From the NCBI RefSeq assembly GCF_949987535.1, contig NW_026645880.1, forward strand, positions 434,001-498,000: a stretch of DNA of 64,000 bases, read 5' to 3'. Source of the stretch: Balaenoptera acutorostrata. Lineage: Eukaryota; Chordata; Mammalia; Artiodactyla; Balaenopteridae. Shown here piece by piece: positions 39,402 to 51,466 of the stretch. Position 1 is the stretch's first letter; each line of letters begins with the position of its first letter. The position numbers and the translations under genes are program-made. Below the pieces are notes generated by a model that ran no database searches, had not been told where the DNA came from, and saw only the letters and a list, made by a program, of their open reading frames with translations.

Positions 39402-39928
39402 TTGCTTGTCATCACAAAGTTCCATGACCGTGTCATCACAATGCACCATGGGCTTTGTCATCACCATGCTCCAGAATTCTTGTCATCACAATGTTCCATG
39501 ACCGTGTCATCACAATGCTCCAGAATTCTTGTCATCACCATGTTCCATGACAATGTCATCACAATTCTCCATGGCCCTTCTCATCACAATGCTCCAGAAT
39601 TCTTGTCATCACAATGTTCCATGACCGTGTCATCACAATGCTCCATGGCCCTTTTCATCACAATGCTCCAGATTGCTTGTCATCACAATGTTCCATGACC
39701 GTGTCATCACAATGCACCATGGCCCTTGTCATCACAATGCTCCATAATTCTTGTCATCACAATGTTCCATGACCGTGTCATTAAAATGCTCCAGAATTCT
39801 TGTCATTACAATGTTCCATGACCATGTCATCACAATGCTCCATGGCCCTTGTCATCACAATTCTCCAGAATTCTTGTCATCACAATGTTCCATGACCGTG
39901 TCATCACAATGCTCCATGGCCCTTGTCA
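39402..39928 (+). repeat. 0.53-kb tandem-like repeat, copy 2 (offset 1,058)
   Basis: Partner of 38,344-38,870. The landmark-to-block distance is 74 bp (one trimer) shorter than in the copy at 38.0 kb. Confidence 0.87.
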
Positions 39929-40144
39929 TCACAATGCTCCAGAATTCTTGTCATCACAATGTTCCATGACCGTGTCATCACAATGCTCCATGGCCCTTGT
40001 CATCACAATGCTCCAGAATTCTTTTCATCACAATGTTCCATGACCGTGTCATCACAATGCTCCATGGCCCTTGTCATCACAATGCTCCAGATTTCTTGTC
40101 ATCACAATGTTCCATGACCGTGTCATCACAATGCCCCATAATTC

Positions 40145-40600
40145 TTGTCATCAAAATGTTCCATGACCGTGTCATCACAATGCTCCAGAATTCTTGTCAT
40201 CACAATGTTCCATGACCGTGTCATCACAATGCTGCATGGCCCTTGTCATCACAATGCTCCAGCATTCTTGTCATCACAATGTTCCATGATAGTGTCATCA
40301 CAATGCTCCATGGCCCTTGTCATCACAATGCTTCAGATTGCTTGTCATCACAAAGTTCCATGACTGTGTCATCACAATGCACCTTGGCCCTTGTCATCAC
40401 AATGCTCCAGAATTCTTGTTATCACAATGTTCCATGACCGTGTCATTAAAATGCTCCAGAATTCTTGTCATCACAATGTTCCATGACCATGTCATCACAA
40501 TGCTCCATGGCCCTTGTCATCACAATTCTCCAGAATTCTTGTCATCACAATGTTCCATGACCGTGTCATCACAATGCTCCATGGCCCTTGTCATCACAAT
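40145..40600 (+). repeat. Copy of the gctccagcattc block at the A/B boundary
   Basis: The order caaaatgttcc, gctgcatggccc, gctccagcattc, gcttcagattgc, cattaaaatg matches 6,491-6,950 (offset 33,654) and 13,062. Private changes are ttccatgatag near 40,283 and caccttggccc near 40,380. Confidence 0.85.
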
Positions 40601-40649
40601 GCTCCATAATTCTTGTCATCACAATGTTCCATGACCGTGTCATCACAAT

Positions 40650-40955
40650 GCTACATGACCCTGGTCATCACAGTTCTCCATGCCCTTTGTCATCACAATG
40701 CTCTATATAGTTTTTCATGACAATTCTAAATGACCACTTTAATCACTTTGCTTGCTGACCATTTTCATCACATTTCTCTATTGTCATTACAATTCCCCAT
40801 GACCCCTTTCTTCACAATGCTCCATGATGCCTGTCATCACAATGCTCAATGGCTTTTGTTATCACAATGCTCCAGGACAAGTTTCATCACAATACTGCAT
40901 CCCCCTTTTCATCACGGTGCCCAATGAAAAGTTTGATTACAATGCTCCATGACAC
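40650..40955 (+). repeat. Landmark 17 (type B, tttgattac subtype; first of B domain)
   Basis: First copy with gaccctgg and cactttgc. It also has ccatgccctttg, caggacaag, actgcatccccc, cggtgcccaatg and gaaaagtttgattac, a set shared only with the landmark at 44,265. Confidence 0.95.
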
Positions 40956-41076
40956 ATGTCATCACAATGCTCCAGAATTCTTCTCATCACAAAGTTCCAT
41001 GACCGTGTCATCACAATTCTCCATGGCCCTTGTCATCACACTGCTCCAGCATTCTTGTCATCACAATGTTCCATGA
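40650..41076 (+). repeat. Landmark plus flank repeat, copy 1 (offset 3,615)
   Basis: Landmark 17 and the following 120 bp (gctccagaattcttctc, aattctcc, cacactgctccagcattc) are repeated at 44,265-44,691. Confidence 0.9.
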
Positions 41077-41288
41077 CCGTGTCATCACAATGCTCCATGG
41101 CCCTTGTCATCACAATGCTCCATAATTCTTGTCATCACAATGTTCCATGACCGTGTCATCACAATGCTCCATGGCCCTTGTCATCACAATGCTCCAAAAT
41201 TCTTGTCATCACAATGTTCCATGACCGTCTCATCACAATGCTCCATAATTCTTGTCATCACAATGTTCCATGACCGTGTCATCACAAT

Positions 41289-41594
41289 GCTACATGACCC
41301 TGGTCATCACAGTTCTCCATGACCTTTGTCATCACAATGCTCTATATAGTTTTTCATGACTATTCTAAATGACCACTTTAATCACTTTGCTTGCTGACCA
41401 TTTTCATCACATTTCTCTATTGTCATTACAATTCCCCATGACCCCTTTCTTCACAATGCTCCATGATGACTGTCATCACAATGCTCAATGGTTTTTGTTA
41501 TCACAATGCTCCAGGACCATTTTCATCACAATACTCCATCCCCCTTGTCATCACGGTGCACAATGAGACCTCTCATTACAATGCTCCATGACAC
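41289..41594 (+). repeat. Landmark 18 (type B, gatgactg subtype)
   Basis: Distinguished by catgactattc, gatgactgtc, caatggtttttg, caggaccatttt and atgagacctc. The set recurs at 42,864 and, without the tattc change, at 58,252. It lies only 639 bp after landmark 17. Confidence 0.95.
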
Positions 41595-42051
41595 TTGTCA
41601 TCACAATGCTCCATGGCCCTTGTTATCACAATGCTCCAGAATTCTTGTCATCGCCATGTTCCATGACTATGTCATCACAATTCTCCATGGCCCTTGTCAT
41701 CACAATGCTCCAGAATTCTTGTCATGACAATGCTCCATGGCACTTGTCATCATAATGCTCCAGAATTCTTTTCATCAAAATGTTCCATGACCGTGTCATC
41801 ACAATGCTCCATGGCCGTTGTCATCACAATGCTCCAGAATTCTTGTCATCACATTGTTCCATGACCGTGTCATCACAATGCTCCATAATTTTTGTCATCA
41901 CAATGTTCCATGACCGTGTCATCACAATGCTCCATGGCCCTTGTTATCACAATGCTCCAGAATTCTTGTCATCACAATGTTCCATGACCGTGTCATCACA
42001 ATGCTCCATAATTCTTGTCATCACAATGTTCCATGACCGTGTCATCACAAT

Positions 42052-42357
42052 GCTACATGACCCTGGTCATCACAGTTCTCCATGACCTTTGTCATCACAA
42101 TGCTCTATATAGTTTTTCATGACAATTCTAAATGACCACTTTAATCACTTTGCTTGCTGACCATTTTCATCACATTTCTCTATTGTCATTACAATTCCCC
42201 ATGACCCCTTTCTTCACAATGCTCCATGATGCCTGTCATCACAATGCTCAATGGCTTTTGTTATCACAATGCTCCAGGACCAGTTTCATCACAATACTCC
42301 ATCCCCCTTGTCATCACGGTGCACAATGAAACCTCTCTTTACAATGCTCCGTGACAC
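42052..42357 (+). repeat. Landmark 19 (type B 5' half with ccgtgac 3' end)
   Basis: Has gaccctgg and cactttgc but ends acctctctttac then ccgtgac, the type A state of the 3' end. The landmark at 43,527 shares this mix. Confidence 0.94.
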
Positions 42358-42863
42358 TTGTCATCACAATGCTCCATGGCCCTTGTCATCACAATGCTCC
42401 AGAATTCTTGTCATCACCATGTTCCATGACCATGTCATCACAATTCTCCATGGCCCTTCTCATCACAATGCTCCAGAATTCTTGTCATCACAATGTTCCA
42501 TGACCGTGTCATCACAATGCTCCATGGCCCTTTTCATCACAATGCTCCAGATTGCTTGTCATAACAAAGTTCCATGACCGTGTCATCACAATGCACCATG
42601 GCCCTTGTCATTACAATGCTCCAGAATTCTTTTCATCACAATGTTCCATGACCATGTCATCACAATGTTCCATGGCCCTTGTCATCACAAGGCTCCAGAA
42701 TTCTTGTCATCACAATGTTCCATGACCGTGTCATCACAATGCTCCATGGCCCTTGTCATCACAATGCTCCAAAATTCTTGTCATCACAATGTTCCATGAC
42801 CGTCTCATCACAATGCTCCATAATTCTTGTCATCACAATGTTCCATGACCGTGTCATCACAAT

Positions 42864-43169
42864 GCTACATGACCCTGGTCATCACAGTTCTCCATGACCT
42901 TTGTCATCACAATGCTCTATATAGTTTTTCATGACTATTCTAAATGACCACTTTAATCACTTTGCTTGCTGACCATTTTCATCACATTTCTCTATTGTCA
43001 TTACAATTCCCCATGACCCCTTTCTTCACAATGCTCCATGATGACTGTCATCACAATGCTCAATGGTTTTTGTTATCACAATGCTCCAGGACCATTTTCA
43101 TCACAATACTCCATCCCCCTTGTCATCACGGTGCACAATGAGACCTCTCATTACAATGCTCCATGGCAC
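42864..43169 (+). repeat. Landmark 20 (type B, gatgactg subtype)
   Basis: Copy of landmark 18 including catgactattc. Its last unit reads ccatggcac and runs directly into tcataatgctcc, sequence found 150 bp further along in the landmark 18 unit (41,736), so 149 bp (about six monomers) are missing at this edge. Confidence 0.93.
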
Positions 43170-43526
43170 TTGTCATCATAATGCTCCAGAATTCTTTTCA
43201 TCAAAATGTTCCATGACCGTGTCATCACAATGCTCCATGGCCGTTGTCATCACAATGCTCCAGAATTCTTGTCATCACATTGTTCCATGACCGTGTCATC
43301 ACAATGCTCCATAATTTTTGTCATCACAATGTTCCATGACCGTGTCATCACAATGCTCCATAATTCTTTTCATCACAATGTTCCATGACCGTGTCATCAC
43401 AATGCTCCATGGCCCTTGTTATCACAATGCTCCAGAATTCTTGTCATCACAATGTTCCATGACCGTGTCATCACAATGCTCCATAATTCTTGTCATCACA
43501 ATGTTCCATGACCGTGTCATCACAAT

Positions 43527-43832
43527 GCTACATGACCCTGGTCATCACAGTTCTCCATGACCTTTGTCATCACAATGCTCTATATAGTTTTTCATGACAA
43601 TTCTAAATGACCACTTTAATCACTTTGCTTGCTGACCATTTTCATCACATTTCTCTATTGTCATTACAATTCCCCATGACCCCTTTCTTCACAATGCTCC
43701 ATGATGCCTGTCATCACAATGCTCAATGGATTTTGTTATCACAATGCTCCAGGACCAGTTTCATCACAATACTCCATCCCCCTTGTCATCACGGTGCACA
43801 ATGAAACCTCTCTTTACAATGCTCCGTGACAC
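43527..43832 (+). repeat. Landmark 21 (type B 5' half with ccgtgac 3' end)
   Basis: Copy of landmark 19 (acctctctttac, ccgtgac) with a private caatggatttt. Confidence 0.94.
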
Positions 43833-44264
43833 TTGTCATCACAATGCTCCATGGCCCTTGTCATCACAATGCTCCAGAATTCTTGTCATCACCATGTTCC
43901 ATGACCATGTCATCACAATTCTCCATGGCCCTTCTCATCACAATGCTCCAGAATTCTTGTCATCACAATGTTCCATGACCGTGTCATCACAATGCTCCAT
44001 GGCCCTTTTCATCACAATGCTCCAGATTGCTTGTCATAACAAAGTTCCATGACCGTGTCATCACAATGCACCATGGCCCTTGTCATTACAATGCTCCAGA
44101 ATTCTTTTCATCACAATGTTCCATGACCATGTCATCACAATGTTCCATGGCCCTTGTCATCACAAGGCTCCAGAATTCTTGTCATCACAATGTTCCATGA
44201 CCGTGTCATCACAATGCTCCATGGCCCTTGTCATCACAATGTTCCATGACCGTGTCATCACAAT

Positions 44265-44570
44265 GCTATATGACCCTGGTCATCACAGTTCTCCATGCCC
44301 TTTGTCATCACAATGCTCTATATAGTTTTTCATGACAATTCTAAATGACCACTTTAATTACTTTGCTTGCTGACCATTTTCATCACATTTCTCTATTGTC
44401 ATTACAATTCCCCATGACCCCTTTCTTCACAATGCTCCATGATGCCTGTCATCACAATGCTCAATGGCTTTTGTTATCACAATGCTCCAGGACAAGTTTC
44501 ATCACAATACTGCATCCCCCTTTTCATCACGGTGCCCAATGAAAAGTTTGATTACAATGCTCCATGACAC
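44265..44570 (+). repeat. Landmark 22 (type B, tttgattac subtype)
   Basis: Copy of landmark 17, with private gctatatgaccc at its start and taattactttgc in the centre. Confidence 0.95.
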
Positions 44571-44866
44571 ATGTCATCACAATGCTCCAGAATTCTTCTC
44601 ATCACAAAGTTCCATGACCGTGTCATCACAATTCTCCATGGCCCTTGTCATCACACTGCTCCAGCATTCTTGTCATCACAATGTTCCATGACCGTGTCAT
44701 CACAATGCTCCATGGCCCTTGTCATCACAATGCTCCAGAATTCTTCTCATCACAAAGTTCCATGACCGTGTCATCACAATTCTCCATGGCCCTTGTCATC
44801 ACACTGCTCCAGCATTCTTGTCATCACAATGTTCCATGACCGTGTCATCACAATGCTCCATGGCCC
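44571..44866 (+). repeat. 148-bp tandem duplication
   Basis: The six-monomer run with ttcttctcatcacaaag, a ctccatggccc unit preceded by aattctcc, and cacactgctccagcattc occurs at 44,571-44,718 and again at 44,719-44,866. The related unit at 40,956 has only one copy, so the duplication is local and recent. Confidence 0.92.
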
Positions 44867-45002
44867 TTGTCATCACAATGCTCCAGAATTCTTGTCATCA
44901 CAATGTTCCATGACCGTGTCATCACAATGCTCCATGGCCCTTGTCATCACAATGCTCCATAATTCTTGTCATCACAATGTTCCATGACCGTGTCATCACA
45001 AT

Positions 45003-45308
45003 GCTACATGACCCTGGTCATCACAGTTCTCCATGACCTTTGCCATCACAATGCTCTATATAGGTTTTCATGACAATTCTAAATGACCACTTTAATCACT
45101 TTGCTTGCTGACCATTTTCATCACATTTCTCTATTGTCATTACAATTCCCCATGACCCCTTTCTTCACAATGCTCCATGATGCCTGTCATCACAATGCTC
45201 AATGGCTTTTGTTATCACAATGCTCCAGGACCAGTTTCATCACAATACTCCATCCCCCTTGTCATCACGGTGCACAATGAAACCTCTCATTACAATGCTC
45301 CATGACAC
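45003..45308 (+). repeat. Landmark 23 (type B, tataggtttt subtype)
   Basis: Has tataggttttc in place of tatatagttttt, plus cactttgc, caggaccag, gaaacc and ccatgac. The tataggtttt form recurs at 49,635, 51,161, 53,944, 58,966 and 63,623. Confidence 0.95.
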
Positions 45309-46035
45309 TTGTCATCACAATGCTCCATGGCCCTTGTCATCACAATGCTCCAGAATTCTTGTCATCACCATGTTCCATGACCATGTCATCACAATTCTCC
45401 ATGGCCCTTCTCATCACAATGCTCCAGAATTCTTGTCATCACAATGTTCCATGACCGTGTCATCACAATGCTCCATGGCCCTTTTCATCACAATGCTCCA
45501 GATTGCTTGTCATCACAAAGTTCCATGACCGTGTCATCACAATGCACCATGGCCCTTGTCATCACAATTCTCCAGAATTCTTGTCATCACAATGTTCCAT
45601 GACCGTGTCATCACAATGCTCCATGGCCCTTGTCATCACAATGCTCCAGAATTCTTGTCATCACAATGTTCCATGACCGTGTCATCACAATGCTCCAGAA
45701 TTCTTGTCATCACAATGTTCCATGACCGTGTCATCACAATGCTCCATAATTTTTGTCATCACAATGTTCCATGACCGTGTCATCACAATGCTCCAAAATT
45801 CTTTTCATCACAATGTTCCATGACCGTGTCATCACAATGCTCCATGGCCCTTGTCATCACAATGCTCCAGAATTCTTGTCATCACAATGTTCCATGACCG
45901 TGTCATCACAATGCTCCATGGCCCTTGTCATCACAATGCTCCAGAATTCTTGTCATCACAATGTTCCATGACCGTGTCATCAAATTGCTCCATAATTCTT
46001 GTCATCACAATGTTCCATGACCGTGTCATCACAAT

Positions 46036-46341
46036 GCTACATGACCCTGGTCATCACAGTTCTCCATGACCTTTGTTATCACAATGCTCTATATAGTTTT
46101 TCATGACAATTCTAAATGACCACTTTAATCACTTTGCTTGCTGACCATTTTCATCACATTTCTCTATTGTCATTACAATTCCCCATGACCCCGTTTTTCA
46201 CAATGCTCCATGATGCCTGTCATCACAATGCTCAATGGCTTTTGTTATCACAATGCTCCAGGACCAGTTTCATCACAATACTCCATCCCCCTTGTCATCA
46301 CGGTGCACAATGAAAAGTTTCATTCCAATGCTCCATGACAC
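46036..46341 (+). repeat. Landmark 24 (type B, gaaaagtttcattcc subtype)
   Basis: Has gaaaagtttcattcc near its 3' end, shared with 52,120, 54,927, 56,010 and 59,999. Private changes are ctttgttatcac and ccccgtttttc. All copies of this subtype are followed by gctctagaattc and ttcaatgacc units. Confidence 0.95.
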
Positions 46342-46687
46342 ATGTCATCACAATGCTCTAGAATTCTTGTCATCACAATGTTCAATGACCATGTCATCAC
46401 AATTCTCCATGGCCCTTTTCCTCATATTGCTCCAGAATTCTTATCATCACAATGCTCCATGACACTTGTCATCACAATGCTCCATGGCCTTTGTCATCAC
46501 AATGCTCCAGAATTCTTGTCATCACAATGTTCAATGATCGTGTCATCACAATGCTCCATAATTCTTTTCATCACAATGTTCCATGACCGTTTCATCAGAA
46601 TGCTCCATGGCCCTTGTCATCACAATGCTTCAGATTGCTTGTCATCACAATGTTCCATGACCGTGTCATCACAATGCTCCATGGCCC

Positions 46688-48021
46688 TTGTCATCACAAT
46701 GCTCCAGATTGCTTCTCATCACAAAGTTCCATGACCGTGTCATCACAATGCACCATGGCCCTTGTCATCATATTGCTCCAGAATTTTTATCATCACAACG
46801 CTCCATGACACTTGTCATCACAATGCACCATGGCCCTTGTCATCACAATGCTCCAGAATTCTTGTCATCACAATGTTCCATGACCGTGTCATCACAATGC
46901 TCCATAATTCTTGTCATCACAATGTTCCATGACCGTGTCACCACAATGCTCCATGGCCATTGTCATCACAATGCTCCAGAATTCTTGTCATCACAATGTT
47001 CCATGACCGTGTCATCACAATGCTCCATGGCCCTTGTCATCACAATGCTCCAGAATTCTTGTCATCACAATGTTCCATGACCGTGTCATCACAATGCTCC
47101 ATGGCCCTTTTCATCACAATGCTCCAGATTGCTTGTCATCACAATGTTCCATGACCGTGTCTTCACAATGCACCATGGCCCTTGTCATCACAATGCTCCA
47201 TAATTCTTGTCATCACAATGTTCCATGACCGTGTCATTAAAATGCTCCAGAATTCTTGTCATCACAATGTTCCATGACCGTGTCATCACAATGCTCCATG
47301 GCCCTTGTCATCACAATGCTCCAGAACTCTTGTCATCACAATGTTCCATGATCGTGTCATCACAATGCTCCATGGCCCTTGTCATCTCAATGCTCCAGAT
47401 TTCTTGTCATCACAATGTTCCATGACCGTGTCATCACAATGCTCCAGAATTCTTGTCATCACAATGTTCCATGACCGTGTCATCACAATGCTCCATGGCC
47501 CTTGTCATCACAATGCTCCAGATTGCTTCTCATCACAAAGTTCCATGACCGTGTCATCACAATGCACCATGGCCCTTGTCATCATATTGCTCCAGAATTC
47601 TTATCATCACAACGCTCCATGACACTTGTCATCACAATGCACCATGGCCCTTGTCATCACAATGCTCCAGAATTCTTGTCATCACAATGTTCCATGACCG
47701 TGTCATCACAATGCTCCATAATTCTTGTCATCACAATGTTCCATGACCGTGTCACCACAATGCTCCATGGCCCTTGTCATTACAATGCTCCAGAATTCTT
47801 GTCATCACAATGTTCCATGACCGTGTCATCACAATGCTCCATGGCCCTTGTCATCACAATGCTCCAGAATTCTTGTCATCACAATGTTCCATGACCGTGT
47901 CATCACAATGCTCCATGGCCCTTTTCATCACAATGCTCCAGATTGCTTGTCATCACAATGTTCCATGACCGTGTCTTCACAATGCACCATGGCCCTTGTC
48001 ATCACAATGCTCCATAATTCT
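46688..48021 (+). repeat. 814-bp offset internal duplication
   Basis: The run 46,688-47,207 (gattgcttctc, tcatattgctcc, aacgctcc, a caccaca unit, cttcacaatgc) is repeated at 47,502-48,021. The related region near 60.7-61.9 kb is not organised as the same 814-bp pair. Confidence 0.87.
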
Positions 48022-49440
48022 TGTCATCACAATGTTCCATGACCGTGTCATTAAAATGCTCCAGAATTCTTGTCATCACAATGTTCCATGACCATGTCAT
48101 CACAATGCTCCATGGCCCTTGTCATCACAATTCTCCAGAATTCTTGTCATCACAATGTTCCATGACCGTGTCATCACAATGCTCCATGGCCCTTGTCATC
48201 ACAATGCTCCAGAATTCTTGTCATCACAATGTTCCATGATCGTGTCATCACAATGCTCCATGGCCCTTGTCATCTCAATGCTCCAGAATTCTTGTCATCA
48301 CAATGTTCCATGACCGTGTCATCACAATGCTCCAGAATTCTTGTCATCACAATGTTCCATGACCGTGTCATCACAATGCTCAATGGCCCTTTTCATCACA
48401 ATGCTCCAGATTGCTTGTCATCACAAAGTTCCATGACCGTGTCATCACAATGCTCCAGAATTCTTCTCATCACCATGTTCCATGACCATGTCATCACAAT
48501 TCTCCATGGCCCTTCTCTTCACAATGCTCCAGAATTCTTGTCATCACAATGTTCCATGACCGTGTCATCACAATGCACCATGGCCCTTGTCATCACAATG
48601 CTCCATAATTCTTGTCATCACAATGTTCCATAACTGTGTCATTAAAATGCTCCAGAATTCTTGTAATCACAATGTTCCATGACCATGTCATCACAATGCT
48701 CCATGGCCCTTGTCATCACAATTCTCCAGAATTCTTGTCATCACAAGGTTCCATGACCGTGTCATCACAATGCTCCATGGCCCTTGTCATCACAATGCTC
48801 CAGAATTGTTGTCATCACAATGTTCCATGACCATGTCATCACAATGCTCCATGGCCCTTGTCATCACAATGCTCCAGAATTGTTGTCATCACAATGTTCC
48901 ATGACCGTGTCATCACAATGCTCCATGGCCCTTGTCATCACAATGCTCCATGATTCTTGTCATCACAATGTTCCATGACTGTGTCATCACAATGCTCCAT
49001 AATTCTTGTAATCACAATGTTACATGACCGTTTCACCACAATGCTCCATGGCCGTTGTCATCACAATGCTCCAGAATTCTTGTCATCACAATGTTCCATG
49101 ACCGTGTCATCACAATGCTCCATGGCCCTTGTCATCACAATTCTCCAGAATTCTTGTCATCACAATGTTCCATGACCGTGTCATCACAATGCTCCATGGC
49201 CCTTGTCATCACAATGCTCCAGAATTCTTGTCATCACAATGTTCCATGACCGTGTCATCACAATGCTCCATAATTCTTGTCATCACAATGTTCCATGACC
49301 GTGTCATCACAATGCTCCATGGCCCTTGTTATCACAATGCTCCAGAATTCTTGTCATCGCCATGTTCCATGACCATGTCATCACAATTCTCCATGGCCCT
49401 TGTCATCACAATGCTCCAGAATTCTTGTCATGACAATGCT
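47774..49440 (+). repeat. 1.7-kb higher-order repeat, copy 1 (offset 13,938)
   Basis: Matches 61,712-63,378. Shared markers are tgctcaatggccc, gctccagaattgttg and tcatcgccatg. The offset is 25 bp (one monomer) less than in the 13,963 segment to its left. Confidence 0.88.
48021..48430 (+). repeat. 0.41-kb repeat, copy 1 (offset 2,709)
   Basis: Matches 50,730-51,139, with cattaaaatgctcc, ttccatgatcg, gtcatctcaatg and tgctcaatggccc in the same order. The second copy differs at cttatcatc and gatcgtgtcgtcac. Confidence 0.85.
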
Positions 49441-49634
49441 CCATGGCCCTTGTCATCACAATGCTCCAGAATTCTTGTCATCACATTGTTCCATGACCGT
49501 GTCATCACAAAGCTCCATGTCCCTTGTCATCACAATGCTCCAGAATTCTTGTCATCACAATGTTCAATGATCGTGTCATCACAATGCTCCATAATTCTTG
49601 TCATCACAATGTTCCATGACCGTGTCATCACAAT

Positions 49635-49940
49635 GCTACATGACCCTGGTCATCACAGTTCTCCATGACCTTTGCCATCACAATGCTCTATATAGGTTTT
49701 CATGACAATTCTAAATGACCACTTTAATCACTTTGCTTGCTGACCATTTTCATCACATTTCTCTATTGTCATTACAATTCCCCATGACCCCTTTCTTCAC
49801 AATGCTCCATGATGCCTGTCATCACAATGCTCTATGGCTTTTGTTATCACAATGCTCCAGGACCAGTTTCATCACAATACTCCATCCCCCTTGTCATCAC
49901 GGTGCACAATGAAACCTCTCATTACAATGATCCATGACAC
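49635..49940 (+). repeat. Landmark 25 (type B, tataggtttt subtype)
   Basis: Private changes are gctctatggctttt and caatgatccatgac. It lies 3,599 bp after landmark 24; the matching pair at 59,999 and 63,623 is 3,624 bp apart, one monomer longer. Confidence 0.95.
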
Positions 49941-51160
49941 TTGTCATCACAATGCTCCATGGCCCTTGTCATCACAATGCTCCAGAATTCTTGTCATCAC
50001 CATGTTCCATGACCATGTCATCACAATGCTCCATGGCCCTTCTCATCACAATGCTCCAGAATTCTTGTCATCACAATGTTCCATGACCGTGTCATCACAA
50101 TGCTCCATGGCCCTTTTCATCACAATGCTCCAGATTGCTTGTCATCACAAAGTTCCATGACCGTGTCATCACAATGCACCATGGCCCTTGTCATCACAAT
50201 TCTCCAGAATTCTTGTCATCACAATGTTCCATGACCGTGTCATCACAATGCTCCATGGCCCTTGTCATCACAATGCTCCAGAATTCTTGTCATCACAATG
50301 TTCCATGACCGTGTCATTACAATGCTCCAGAATTCTTGTCATCACAATGTTCCATGACCGTGTCATCACAATGCCTCATAATTTTTGTCATCACAATGTT
50401 CCATGACCGTGTCATCACAATGCTCCATAATTCTTTTCATCACAATGTTCCATGACCGTGTCATCACAATGCTCCATGGCCCTTGTCATCACAATGCTCC
50501 AGAATTCTTGTCATCACAATGTTCCATGACCGTGTCATCACAATGCTCCATGGCCCTTGTCATCACAATGCTCCAGAATTCTTGTCATCACAATGTTCCA
50601 TGACCGTGTCATCACAATGCTCCATGGCCCTTTTCATCACAATGCTCCAGATTGCTTGTCATCACAATGTTCCATGACCGTGTCTTCACAATGCACCATG
50701 GCCCTTGTCATCACAATGCTCCATAATTCTTGTCATCACAATGTTCCATGACCGTGTCATTAAAATGCTCCAGAATTCTTGTCATCACAATGTTCCATGA
50801 CCATGTCATCACAATGCTCCATGGCCCTTGTCATCACAATTCTCCAGAATTCTTGTCATCACAATGTTCCATGACCGTGTCATCACAATGCTCCATGGCC
50901 CTTATCATCACAATGCTCCAGAATTCTTGTCATCACAATGTTCCATGATCGTGTCGTCACAATGCTCCATGGCCCTTGTCATCTCAATGCTCCAGAATTC
51001 TTGTCATCACAATGTTCCATGACCGTGTCATCACAATGCTCCAGAATTCTTGTCATCACAATGTTCCATGACCGTGTCATCACAATGCTCAATGGCCCTT
51101 TTCATCACAATGCTCCAGATTGCTTGTCATCACAAAGTTCCATGACCGTGTCATCACAAT

Positions 51161-51466
51161 GCTACATGACCCTGGTCATCACAGTTCTCCATGACCTTTG
51201 CCATCACAATGCTCTATATAGGTTTTCATGACAATTCTAAATGACCACTTTAATCACTTTGCTTGCTGACCATTTTCATCACATTTCTCTATTGTCATTA
51301 CAATTCCCCATGACCCCTTTCTTCACAATGCTCCATGATGCCTGTCATCACAATGCTCAATGGCTTTTGTTATCACAATGCTCCAGGACCAGTTTCATCA
51401 CAATACTCCATCCCCCTTGTCATCACGGTGCACAATGAAACCTCTCATTACAATGCTCCATGACAC
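51161..51466 (+). repeat. Landmark 26 (type B, tataggtttt subtype)
   Basis: Close to the subtype consensus. It directly follows an aaagttcc b unit rather than the usual d-b dimer, so its left edge is a different junction from most copies. Confidence 0.95.

Larger units (their letters stand above)
42052..44264 (+). repeat. 1,475-bp offset repeat of a landmark unit
   Basis: The run from 42,052 to about 42,750 is repeated from 43,527 to about 44,225. Shared rare units are tcataacaaagttcc, cattacaatgctcc, caatgttccatggccc and cacaaggctcc. One landmark of the gatgactg subtype (42,864) lies between the copies. Confidence 0.88.
45003..46700 (+). repeat. 1.7-kb higher-order repeat, copy 1 (offset 13,963)
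   Basis: Matches 58,966-60,663, with the 1,033-bp landmark spacing reproduced exactly. Private differences include ctccaaaattc near 45,791 and catcaaattgctcc near 45,980. Confidence 0.9.
46342..49634. repeat. Landmark-free array of the B domain, 3.3 kb
   Basis: Contains B-domain unit variants such as tcatattgctcc, ttcttatcatc, aacgctccatgac and gtcatctcaatg, in an order repeated at 60.3-63.6 kb. It includes an internal 814-bp duplication. No sequence outside the monomer pattern was seen. Confidence 0.9.

Noticed and set aside
49129..49668. Longest open frame, 179 codons, as a protein-coding gene
   Set aside because: It consists only of satellite monomers read in rotating frames, has no unique domain, and overlaps many similar short frames. 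Its length results from local 24/25-bp phasing. The 154-codon frames at 53,513 and 60,725, the 149-codon frame at 12,166 and the 146-codon frames at 48,193 and 61,392 were rejected on the same grounds.
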